From: Bacteroidales bacterium
GTDB lineage: Bacteria; Bacteroidota; Bacteroidia; Bacteroidales; F082
Length of the DNA: 64,000 nucleotides
Direction of reading: 5' to 3'
Assembly: GCA_017651645.1 (NCBI GenBank)
Contig: JAGCCO010000029.1
Coordinates: 1-64,000 of the forward strand
Part shown: piece by piece, positions 56,375 through 64,000 of the stretch
How positions within the stretch are numbered: position 1 is the first letter of the stretch
How the letters are laid out: every line of letters begins with the position of its first letter
Program-made: the position numbers and the translations under genes
The notes under the pieces: model-generated
Told to the model about the DNA's origin: nothing
What the model saw: the letters and a program-made list of their open reading frames with translations, nothing else
Database searches by the model: none

Positions 56375-56439
56375 AACAATGTATCGAAATAAAGCGTATA
56401 ATTGCAGTGTCGAAAGGTCAAACAATCGACAAGCGTTCT
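56375..56439 (+). promoter_or_regulatory. Promoter and structured leader of the DUF2958 gene
   Basis: AACAATGTATCG (56375-56386), 10 nt, TATAATTG (56397-56404), then TGTCGA (56408-56413) pairing with TCGACA (56426-56431), and CGTTCT (56434-56439). Clearly related to the promoter and leader at 32-101. Confidence 0.75.
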
Positions 56440-56479
56440 AATAATTAACTGATTTATAAACATTTAAAACTTTAAAGCA

Positions 56480-56818
56480 ATGAAACTTTTAACAAAAGAA
56501 ATCGAGAAAACTCTTGCAAAGTACCCAATCTATTCGCAAGATGGCAAAAAAGAAAACGCTAAAATTTTAGTAAAGTTCTTTTTGACTTGTAGTGACTTTA
56601 CGGCCTATGTATTAGAAGCCGAAAAACATGAAAACGACTATGAGTTTTTTGGTATTATCTATTTAAATGGCTGTGCTGAATACGGCTATTTCACACTAAG
56701 CGAATTGCAAGGTATAAAAAATCGTTTCGGCTTAGGCGTTGAGCGTGATATGTACTTTTGCAATCAATATGTAAAAGATTTGCCCGAGCACGAACAGCCA
56801 TTAAAAAACGCTTACTAA
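56480..56818 (+). CDS. DUF2958 family protein
   Basis: A 112-aa protein with the DUF2958 pattern: KYPIYSQDGKKENAKILVKFFLTCSDFTAYVLEAE, then FFGIIYLNGCAEYGYFTLSELQGIKNRFGLGVERDMYF. The family is frequent in plasmids, conjugative elements and phages; function unknown. First gene of the AT-rich accessory segment, with the AACATTTAAAACTTTAAAGC leader before its ATG. Confidence 0.8.
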   Translation: MKLLTKEIEKTLAKYPIYSQDGKKENAKILVKFFLTCSDFTAYVLEAEKHENDYEFFGIIYLNGCAEYGYFTLSELQGIKNRFGLGVERDMYFCNQYVKDLPEHEQPLKNAY

Positions 56819-56947
56819 CAGCGCAAAATTTGTCAGTCGATAGTTTTTATCGGCTGACAATTAAAACGCTTTAGACGGGCTAAAAACAGCCAAAAACAAA
56901 AATAAACATTAAAACATTCATTTATAAACAATTAAAAACTTAAAGAT

Positions 56948-57319
56948 ATGAAAACAATTGATTATCAAAGAATTATGAGCCGCGCATGGCAATTGTTCAA
57001 AGTTGAAAAACTGCAAAATAGTGATAACGCATTGTTTGCCAATGCTTTACGAAGCGCATGGGCTGAACAATACCGCTCGCCAAAACTTAAAGAATTGTTG
57101 CCTAACAAGATAGTGAAATTTAAGTTCAAAAAACTCGATGGCACAATTCGACCCGCAATAGGCACATTAAAGGCTGATATTCTGCAATTTAACAACGTTT
57201 CGACAAACTCAAGCAGACAGCCGATTGAATACCTACAAACTTACTATGACATTGAAAAACAAGCTTTTAGGTGTTTTTACAAAACTAACTTAATATCTAT
57301 TGACGAAATAATTGATTGA
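56948..57319 (+). CDS. DUF2693 family protein (SH3/Sm-like barrel)
   Basis: A 123-aa protein. Residues 46-118 match DUF2693/WYL_2: KIVKFKFKKLDGTIRPAIGTLKADIL ... YYDIEKQAFRCFYKTNLISID, a small Sm-like barrel. An N-terminal helix carries two Ala-Trp motifs. It accompanies DUF2958 and the amidoligase in this accessory segment. Nucleic-acid or peptide binding is plausible. Confidence 0.75.
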   Translation: MKTIDYQRIMSRAWQLFKVEKLQNSDNALFANALRSAWAEQYRSPKLKELLPNKIVKFKFKKLDGTIRPAIGTLKADILQFNNVSTNSSRQPIEYLQTYYDIEKQAFRCFYKTNLISIDEIID

Positions 57320-57376
57320 TTTACAGAGAGAAACAAAAAAATTTTAAAAAAAATTAAATTTTTTTGAAACTTTTAG

Positions 57377-57446
57377 AACAACGTATCGTTTAAAGACATA
57401 TATTTGCAATGTCGATATAACAAACAGCAATCGACAACGTTCTTTG
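57377..57446 (+). promoter_or_regulatory. Promoter and leader of amidoligase operon (second copy)
   Basis: Identical to 32-101. Here its upstream context is visible: it follows the DUF2693 gene by about 60 bp. Confidence 0.8.
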
Positions 57447-57583
57447 AAAAGACTGATAGACAGCAAGATAGCACTAAAATAACTAATCAACTAATTGAAA
57501 AACAACTATTTAACTAAAACAATTAAAAAAAAACAAAAACTGATAAATAAACTTAATTTACTAACATTTAAAACTTTAAAGCC

Positions 57584-58603
57584 ATGACAACACGTAGAAA
57601 TTCAAACCCCGAACCCACGACTGAACAAATTCAGTCAATATTGCATTCTAACAACACAGCAAGCGAAAAAGAGCGTTTGTTTTTGTCGATTGGTTTGCAA
57701 TGGTACGAAGCGAGCGCACTTGCAAGACTTTCGACCCCGACAATAACCGAAGGCCGACCGATGACGATGGCCGATTTAGTTGCCGAAGAGTTGCCAAACG
57801 TAGAAACAGCGCAAACAATAGCCCCAATAGATTGGGCGGTTGAGTTGGCGGGCTATACTTGCGGCATTGAAATAGAATGCTTTGCACAGCGTAGCAGAAT
57901 AATAGAAGCGGCTCGAGAGCGTCAAATAGACGTTTTCAGTGAAGACTATAACCATGAAGATAGAGAATATGGTTTTAAACTTGTTAGTGACGGCTCGTTA
58001 TGTGGTGCAGATAACCCCGTAGAATGCGTTACAAACGTTTTACATTATAACGAGTCGGCTGATATTATGAACCGCTTTTGTGACGCTTTAGGCTCAATTA
58101 ATACGGCTGTAAATAAAACTTGCGGTTTACATATACACGTAGCTTGCGAAGGTTTGACAGCGCAACAATACTGCAATACTTTTGTTAACTACATGTATCT
58201 CAGTGACTTAATCGAGTCAGCTCTGCCATTGTCGAGACGGGGCTGCGGTTGGGCGCAAAGGTTGAACCGCCACGAAAGCGATGTTTTGAACGCCACGAAC
58301 CCGAGCGAAATGTTTGACGCACTAAACCATGATAGATATTGGCAAGTTAACCCCGCTGCATGGTTTCGCCATCATACGATTGAATTTAGACAGCACTCAG
58401 CAACCACCGAGGCCGAAAAAATCAACAATTGGTGTGCATTCTGCACAAAATTAGTGTGGTATAGCAAAAACCACCGATTGACAGCAGAAACAGCCCCGAA
58501 AACATTTGACGAAATCGAATTTTTGACCGACAGCGAAAAGGCATATTTTAACGCAAGAGTCGAAAAATTCTCATATCTAACACAAAATCAACGTGTTGCA
58601 TAA
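57584..58603 (+). CDS. Putative amidoligase (second copy)
   Basis: Identical in protein sequence to 239-1258; same physical gene on a circular map. Confidence 0.85.
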   Translation: MTTRRNSNPEPTTEQIQSILHSNNTASEKERLFLSIGLQWYEASALARLSTPTITEGRPMTMADLVAEELPNVETAQTIAPIDWAVELAGYTCGIEIECFAQRSRIIEAARERQIDVFSEDYNHEDREYGFKLVSDGSLCGADNPVECVTNVLHYNESADIMNRFCDALGSINTAVNKTCGLHIHVACEGLTAQQYCNTFVNYMYLSDLIESALPLSRRGCGWAQRLNRHESDVLNATNPSEMFDALNHDRYWQVNPAAWFRHHTIEFRQHSATTEAEKINNWCAFCTKLVWYSKNHRLTAETAPKTFDEIEFLTDSEKAYFNARVEKFSYLTQNQRVA

Positions 58604-58700
58604 AGTTTTAAGTGTAAATGTGGGCGGCTTAAAAACCGCCTACATTTAAAAAAAAACGAAACTCAATTAACTGATTTATAACAACTTAAAAATTAAAATT

Positions 58701-59402
58701 ATGTGTGTAATTATCGTAAAAAAAGCGGGTACGAAACGACCCACCGAAAAACAACTCAAAGAAGCATACAACGCCAACCCGCACGGGTGCGGGTTTGCAG
58801 TAGCCAAAAGTGATGGCACAATTTACAGCTACAAAAGCACGAATTTTGCTAAGTTTTTAGCCAAGTTCAACAAACACGTAGAAAAAGCCGACCCTTGTAT
58901 AATTCACTTTCGATTGGCAACTCACGGCTCAATCTGCTCAGCAAATTGCCACCCGTTTGCAAATAAACAAAAAACGCTCTATTTTGCTCATAATGGCATT
59001 TTGCCGATTGAGTCAATAGACAATAAAACCGACAGCCAAATTTTGTTTGACAGCGTTTTAAGCGGGGCGGCTGAGGTGTACGGCATTGAGAGTCAAACAT
59101 TTAAGCAGATTGTAAGTAAGACAATCGGGTCGAGTAAATTTGCGTTTCTCGACAGCCACAACGTTTATATGTTTGGCGACTTTGAGCAAGCAAACGGGCT
59201 GTATTACAGCAATTTAAGGGGTATTTATACGGCCTATAAACAGCCAAAAAAATACAGCCTTTACAATTGGTTTGACGAAAACGACAGCGAAAGCGAAGAT
59301 TTACCCGAAAGCGCATTCAGTTATAGAAACGACAAATTTTTTAATGAAATTTTTGCAGAACATAACAAAGCGTATAAAACGCCAAAGGCCATATCTTTCT
59401 AA
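58701..59402 (+). CDS. Class II glutamine amidotransferase (second copy)
   Basis: Identical to 1356-2057. Confidence 0.85.
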   Translation: MCVIIVKKAGTKRPTEKQLKEAYNANPHGCGFAVAKSDGTIYSYKSTNFAKFLAKFNKHVEKADPCIIHFRLATHGSICSANCHPFANKQKTLYFAHNGILPIESIDNKTDSQILFDSVLSGAAEVYGIESQTFKQIVSKTIGSSKFAFLDSHNVYMFGDFEQANGLYYSNLRGIYTAYKQPKKYSLYNWFDENDSESEDLPESAFSYRNDKFFNEIFAEHNKAYKTPKAISF

Positions 59403-59491
59403 GAATTAGCGAGTTAACTACGTTTGTCGGCCTTGCGGTCGGCATTCGTAGTTGTTTATTTATTGTTTAACAAATTAAAATTCAAAGAGTT

Positions 59492-59881
59492 ATGAAAATC
59501 TTAACTTTGATTATCAAACAAAAATGGTTTGATGAAATTATGAACGGCACGAAAAAAATTGAGTATCGTGAATTGACCCCGCAAAACGCCCATAAACTTG
59601 TCGAATTTGACAAAGATGGCTATATGGTTGAGGGTCAAGACATTGAGCACCCCAACGTACCTAAAAAGTACGACGCAATTCGCTTTTATGTAGGCTATGC
59701 AAAAGACAGAGACACAGCACTCGTAAAAATCGAAAATATTGAAGCAAAGCCGATTAAAACCGATGATGGCAAATTTATCTATGAAGGCGAACCCGAAAGC
59801 CCCGATTTTTGGGTTTATGTAATGATTGAGTACCATTTAGGCGAAATCATTGAAAAGAAACACACACACCGAGCAAGATAG
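59492..59881 (+). CDS. ASCH-domain protein (second copy)
   Basis: Identical to 2147-2536. Confidence 0.75.
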   Translation: MKILTLIIKQKWFDEIMNGTKKIEYRELTPQNAHKLVEFDKDGYMVEGQDIEHPNVPKKYDAIRFYVGYAKDRDTALVKIENIEAKPIKTDDGKFIYEGEPESPDFWVYVMIEYHLGEIIEKKHTHRAR

Positions 59882-59905
59882 CTTGCTATAAATCAGTTTT
59901 TTAGG

Positions 59906-59941
59906 TAGGTCGTTGACAATAGTCAGCGGCCTATTTTTTTT
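59906..59941 (+). terminator. Terminator of accessory operon (second copy)
   Basis: Identical to 2561-2596. The G-poor non-coding tract follows at 59942-60494, as at 2597-3149. Confidence 0.9.
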
Positions 59942-60494
59942 GCATTCTTTTAAAACTATTTAAAACCATTTAAAAGAAAAACGCATTTTAAGGCATTCTA
60001 AGCGCAAAACTCGACCCAAAACATATAAGTATATTGCTCACTATCTAAAAATCGCTCTACGGGCTTAAAATAGGCCAAATTTGCGATTTTAGCAATTCAG
60101 TCGCAAGGCGCAAAACAAACGAAAGCGAAAAAACGCATAAAAAGCGCATGAAACGCAAACGACAATCGAAAGCACGAACACACACACGAACACACACACG
60201 AAAGCAGACAAAAAACGCATTCACAAACGACAATCGAAACAAACGAACAGCCAAACACGAAAGCGAACACGAACAGCCAAACAGCGAACCAAACAAACGA
60301 ACAGCCAACACTCAACACTCAACACTCAACCACGACAGCAACCGACCGACCGACAGCGAACCACCAACCAACCGAAACCACGGCAAAGACCGATAAAACC
60401 ACGGCAAAACGAGCAGAACCGAGGCACCGACGGCAGACCGCCGCCACGTCCCGAGCCGCCGACCCCCGCAGACGACCGCCATGTCCGCCAAAAG

Positions 60495-60538
60495 TTATGC
60501 ACAACCCCGCCGTTAAGTCCGTCAAATGCGTATGTTTG
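60495..60538 (+). promoter_or_regulatory. Putative late promoter (second copy)
   Basis: Identical to 3150-3193. Confidence 0.7.
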
Positions 60539-60590
60539 TGGTAGTAACGAAATCCGCTTTTAAGCGGGCTAACCCTTAAATCCTTATATT

Positions 60591-60848
60591 ATGGCAAGGT
60601 ATTCGGGTAGAACACGAGAGCAGTCGGCACGATACGCAGCAAGTCCCGCGGGTCGTAGAGCCAACTCGCAATTCCGCACAGCAGCCGACAGTGGCCGTGG
60701 TGCAAGCTATTCATCAGTACAAAGCAACTCAGTCCGCAACAGACTTGGCGAGCGTGTATCGTCAAAAACGGGACGACTGATTACGGGTGAAGGCCACCGC
60801 GCACGTTGGAAAGGCATACGCAAGGCCGTGGGTCTGTCGTATTCTTAA
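60591..60848 (+). CDS. Small Arg-rich protein 1 (second copy)
   Basis: Identical to 3246-3503; its terminator is repeated at 60856-60888. Confidence 0.75.
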   Translation: MARYSGRTREQSARYAASPAGRRANSQFRTAADSGRGASYSSVQSNSVRNRLGERVSSKTGRLITGEGHRARWKGIRKAVGLSYS

Positions 60849-60948
60849 TGCGGTTAAGGGAGTGTGGCTTCGGCCACCTTCCTTTTTTATCAAAGAGACT
60901 GTATCGAAAACCTTTTAAGGGAAACACAAAATCAAAATTCTTACAATT

Positions 60949-61293
60949 ATGGCAATAAGAAATTATTCAAGATTGAGAGCGGGGGGCAACGGACGTGTTA
61001 GAAGGTCTCGCACACCGCAAGCACCGAACCGCTATGCCACCATGTTGACCCGTGAACAGCAACAGCGCAGAAACCAAACCCCGTCGGCACGTCGGGCAAA
61101 TTCTCAGTTCCGAACAGCCGCTGACAGCAATCGTGGCGTAAGTTATGCAAAGGCACAACCGAAAGCCCCGAGGAGTTGGAACAATCCGATGACACGGGCA
61201 ATGGGCGCACCTCGTCAGTTGACAGAGGCGGGACGTGAGCGTCGTCGCCGCTATCAGCAGATACGTGCTGCCTTCGGCTTGTCTGCGGGATAG
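60949..61293 (+). CDS. Small Arg-rich protein 2 (second copy)
   Basis: Identical to 3604-3948. Confidence 0.75.
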   Translation: MAIRNYSRLRAGGNGRVRRSRTPQAPNRYATMLTREQQQRRNQTPSARRANSQFRTAADSNRGVSYAKAQPKAPRSWNNPMTRAMGAPRQLTEAGRERRRRYQQIRAAFGLSAG

Positions 61294-61317
61294 TATTAAC
61301 AGATTAAATCTACAATT

Positions 61318-61536
61318 ATGGCAAACACAAAGAGATACAGAGGGCTAACAAGGGAGCAGCAAGCCCAAAGAAACAGTCGGGCAGCCGACAGCCCTATTCG
61401 TTCCTTAGCCGACAGCGGTGCGGGTGAAAACTATGCGAAAGGCGTTATGGCTACCAAAAGAGGACGCGCTCCCTACTACGAAAGGCGTAAGCGTTACCAA
61501 CAGATTAGAGCCGCTTTGGGACTGTCTGCGGGTTAA
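61318..61536 (+). CDS. Small Arg-rich protein 3 (second copy)
   Basis: Identical to 3973-4191. Confidence 0.75.
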   Translation: MANTKRYRGLTREQQAQRNSRAADSPIRSLADSGAGENYAKGVMATKRGRAPYYERRKRYQQIRAALGLSAG

Positions 61537-61560
61537 ACCTAAACCAAAACCGATTATCAA

Positions 61561-62238
61561 ATGAATAATTGCAAAGAGACAGCGGAAAAAGTTATCCGCA
61601 ACATCGCAGAGAAGACGGACGAGTGCGCCTTGTTCCTATCGTTGGGAAAGGACAGCCTCGTCTGTCTTGATATGATTTACCCCCATTTTAGACGTATCGT
61701 GTGCGTCTATATGTATTTCGTAAAGGACTTGGAACACATCAACCGATGGATAAATTGGGTCAAGGCCAAATACCCGAAGGTTGAGTTCGTGCAAGTGCCG
61801 CATTGGAACTTGACGTACATTCTGCGTGCGGGTCTGTTCTGCACAGCGCACAAAGAGGTCAAGCTTATGAAGCTTAGGAACGTCATTAACTCAATCAACT
61901 TGCAGTATGGCACCAAGTACACGTTTCTCGGCATGAAGAAGGCTGACGGAATGAACCGCCGCCTAATGCTGTTGGGCTACGAACAGCAATGCTACGAGAA
62001 CGCGGGGCTTGTCTATCCGTTGGCCGACTTCACACAGAAAGATGTCTTGGCGTACATGAAGCAGCACAATCTTCCGACACCCGTCCGCTACGGCAAATCG
62101 GCTTCGAGCGGCTGTGGCTTCGGTCTTGATTTCTTCCTTTGGCTGCGTGAGAAATTCCCGCAAGACTTAAAGAAGGTCTATGCGGCATTCCCGCTCAGCG
62201 AGAAGATACTTTTTGACTATGACTCAAAAAACAAGTGA
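61561..62238 (+). CDS. PAPS-reductase-like protein (second copy)
   Basis: Identical to 4216-4893. Confidence 0.75.
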   Translation: MNNCKETAEKVIRNIAEKTDECALFLSLGKDSLVCLDMIYPHFRRIVCVYMYFVKDLEHINRWINWVKAKYPKVEFVQVPHWNLTYILRAGLFCTAHKEVKLMKLRNVINSINLQYGTKYTFLGMKKADGMNRRLMLLGYEQQCYENAGLVYPLADFTQKDVLAYMKQHNLPTPVRYGKSASSGCGFGLDFFLWLREKFPQDLKKVYAAFPLSEKILFDYDSKNK

Positions 62239-62239
62239 T

Positions 62240-63034
62240 ATGGATTTAAGCAAATTTGTAAAGGGCGAGACGGTGCAGATGAACCGCTCGCAGATTAGAA
62301 TTGCGGACTACAACCCGCGTGTTATCAGCGAAGAGGGCAAGAAAAGCCTAAAGCGGATAATCAAGAAGTACGGACTTATCGGCGGCATTGTCGTCAATAA
62401 GGCCACGGGCAACACCCTTGTCAGCGGCCATCAGCGTTTGACCGTCATGGACGAACTGCAAAAGTACGACCCCGAGACACACGAGAACGACTATCAGTTG
62501 AAGGTGGAACTTATCAGCGTTGACGAAAAGACCGAGAAAGAACTCAATATCGCCATGAACAACCCCAACGCACAAGGAACGTGGGATATGGATAAGTTGG
62601 CGCAGATTGTACCCGAAATCGACTACAAGGACGTTGGCTTGACCGACAGTGACCTTTCGATTATCGGTCTTGATTGGATGTTCAAAACCGAAGAGGAAAA
62701 CAGTGTTCTCTCGGAATTTGAAGATATGCAGTCGCCGCTTGACGAAGCCCATGCCGAAGAGTTGGAACAAAAGCGCATTGAGCGTGAACAGTTACGAAAC
62801 GTAGAAGCCGAACTTGACCGAGCCGAGCGTATTCAACAGATGAAGGACTTGAAACAAAAGGTCAAAGAAGAGGCGAGCGAGAAGGCCGAAAGCCTTGACT
62901 CATACGTTGTTCTGTCTTTTGACAGCTACGAAGCGAAGGCAGAGTTCCTTGATATGCTTGGCTACGACCCGACAAGCAAGTTCTTGAAGGGCGAGGATGT
63001 AATCGACAGAATGAACGGAGACGATGGCGAGTAA
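62240..63034 (+). CDS. ParB/Srx-like protein (second copy)
   Basis: Identical to 4895-5689. Confidence 0.75.
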   Translation: MDLSKFVKGETVQMNRSQIRIADYNPRVISEEGKKSLKRIIKKYGLIGGIVVNKATGNTLVSGHQRLTVMDELQKYDPETHENDYQLKVELISVDEKTEKELNIAMNNPNAQGTWDMDKLAQIVPEIDYKDVGLTDSDLSIIGLDWMFKTEEENSVLSEFEDMQSPLDEAHAEELEQKRIEREQLRNVEAELDRAERIQQMKDLKQKVKEEASEKAESLDSYVVLSFDSYEAKAEFLDMLGYDPTSKFLKGEDVIDRMNGDDGE

Positions 63035-63536
63035 TCACAGCGACACATTAGAAAGAATAATAACACTTGTCCTTGTCGCCTTGTGTTGGTGGCTGATAGG
63101 CTACCGCAGCGGCAGCAAGAACGCCACCGAAATCGTGCGTTCCGACACAACTTGTATCACGATTTGGGACACCTTGGTCATTGAGAAGCCCGTTGAGCGG
63201 ACTCGTTACATCGTTCGCTACGATACAGTCAGTTCAACCGAGCTTGTCACAATTCCCGATACGGTAACAGACAGTACAAAGGTTGTGGTGCCGATACAGC
63301 AAGCCGTGTATTCCGACTCGACCGAAGACGCAAGATATACGGCCTACGTCAGCGGCTATCATGCGGCGTTGGACAGCATAATGATTGAGTGCGCGAGCAA
63401 GCAGACGACAATAACCAACACGGAACGAATAAAGCCATCACGCTTCGGGGTCGGCGTTCAGTTGGGTGTCGGTGTCAGTCCGCAAGGGTTAGCCGTTCCT
63501 TATCTCGGAATTGGTGTGCAGTACCGCTTGTGGTAA
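63024..63536 (+). CDS. Membrane-anchored DUF6808-like protein (second copy)
   Basis: Identical to 5679-6191. Confidence 0.65.
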   Translation: MASNHSDTLERIITLVLVALCWWLIGYRSGSKNATEIVRSDTTCITIWDTLVIEKPVERTRYIVRYDTVSSTELVTIPDTVTDSTKVVVPIQQAVYSDSTEDARYTAYVSGYHAALDSIMIECASKQTTITNTERIKPSRFGVGVQLGVGVSPQGLAVPYLGIGVQYRLW

Positions 63537-63562
63537 AGAAAATTTTTCTATATTTGTATTGG

Positions 63563-63650
63563 AAAGTGCTCATAGAACTATTTTTAGTTAAGTTGTAAAA
63601 ATCAGTTAAAAAGAAAGCCCACCGCTGAGAAGCAGAGGGCTTTTTCTTTT
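63563..63650 (+). ncRNA. Candidate small RNA and bidirectional terminator (second copy)
   Basis: Identical to 6218-6305, including the terminator at 63607-63650. Confidence 0.45.
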
Positions 63651-63664
63651 GTCCTACGGGTAGA

Positions 63665-64000
63665 TTAGCCGAACCACGTTATCTTGTCCTTGCAGAAATC
63701 GTCAACCCGCACGTCAACATGAACCCATGATGGGGCAGATTTGCCATCTTCAAGCCTAATAGGGTGCGGAAGTTTCTTTGCGTTTGCCACGATGGTCTTT
63801 CGTATGCCGTCGGGTGTCATTTTTGGGGATGTGAAGTCGATGGCAAGACCGTCGTGTGGTGTCAAGTATATTATTCCCGCCTTCGTCTTCTTGGCGACCA
63901 ACTCACACGTGTTCTCACGAAAACCACGCTGTGTGTGAACACCGCCACGCTTCCAATCGTTCACAATCATAGGCACTTTCAAGATGTCAACCCGCAGCGC
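63665..64000 (-). CDS. M15-type endolysin, cut by the window end (second copy)
   Basis: Identical to the C-terminal part of 6320-6790. The N-terminal part lies beyond the window edge; this is not a biological truncation. Confidence 0.8.
   Translation of the reverse strand, partial: ALRVDILKVPMIVNDWKRGGVHTQRGFRENTCELVAKKTKAGIIYLTPHDGLAIDFTSPKMTPDGIRKTIVANAKKLPHPIRLEDGKSAPSWVHVDVRVDDFCKDKITWFG

Larger units (their letters stand above)
57346..64000. repeat. Second copy of wrap-around sequence
   Basis: Repeats 1-6655. See the first-copy entries for full descriptions. It confirms that the DUF2958/DUF2693 genes lie directly upstream of the amidoligase gene on the circle. Confidence 0.95.

Overview
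The window holds one complete 57,345-bp circular or terminally redundant tailed-phage genome read slightly more than once around. Bases 57346-64000 repeat bases 1-6655. The likely host is a Bacteroidales-type gut bacterium. Most promoters carry the Bacteroidetes -7 element TAnnTTTG (usually TATATTTGCA), several with a TTTG element 18-20 nt upstream. Most genes lack a Shine-Dalgarno sequence and have A/T-rich leaders. Several proteins belong to families typical of Bacteroides phages and mobile elements (DUF2958, DUF2693, DUF6808-like, DUF285 tail proteins, a stand-alone Sak3 annealing protein). Virion genes (large terminase, SPP1-like portal, scaffold, capsid, tail tube, chaperone frameshift pair, 1,926-aa tape measure) point to a long-tailed siphovirus-like phage. 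No integrase, transposase or CRISPR array was seen.

Layout on the circle. (1) 56.4-2.6 kb, plus strand: an AT-rich accessory operon with DUF2958, DUF2693, an amidoligase, a class II glutamine amidotransferase and an ASCH protein. (2) 2.6-6.3 kb, plus: a G-poor non-coding tract, three related small Arg-rich proteins, a PAPS-reductase-like protein, a ParB-like protein and a membrane-anchored protein, closed by a bidirectional terminator. (3) 13.1-6.3 kb, minus: holin-like protein, two small membrane proteins, a tRNA-Met-like gene, a lipoprotein-type ORF, tail-fibre/adhesin proteins and an M15-type endolysin. (4) 13.2-17.2 kb, plus: small and large terminase, portal and two small genes. (5) 17.2-34.4 kb, plus: early and replication block with many tiny genes, a MazG-like protein, excisionase-type HTH, Sak3, exonuclease, replication initiator, SSB, a stand-alone DnaA domain IV protein, radical SAM protein, RuvC-like resolvase and a GT2 glycosyltransferase. 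(6) 34.5-51.8 kb, plus: scaffold, decoration, capsid, connectors, tail and tail tip. (7) 51.8-56.1 kb, plus: lipoprotein, a regulatory intergenic region with a candidate small RNA, an HTH protein, and a five-gene late cluster of unknown role.

Regulation looks layered. Early promoters have the form TTTGCAGA-N-TATATTTG. A second class shares AACAAYGTATCG exactly 10 nt upstream of the -7 element and drives the accessory operon. A third class carries TTATGCACA, a DnaA-box-like 9-mer. It lies exactly 27 nt upstream of TAnnTTTG before the Arg-rich-protein operon and before the scaffold/capsid operon, and 48 nt upstream of the -7 element of the minus-strand lysis/tail operon. The phage encodes a free DnaA domain IV with the RDHSTV signature, so a DnaA-box-directed late switch is the most attractive regulatory hypothesis here.

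The most unusual content is that late-promoter pattern, the amidoligase/amidotransferase module, several candidate structured RNAs, and a 22-nt palindromic element shared by two distant intergenic regions. Functions of most small early genes could not be assigned.
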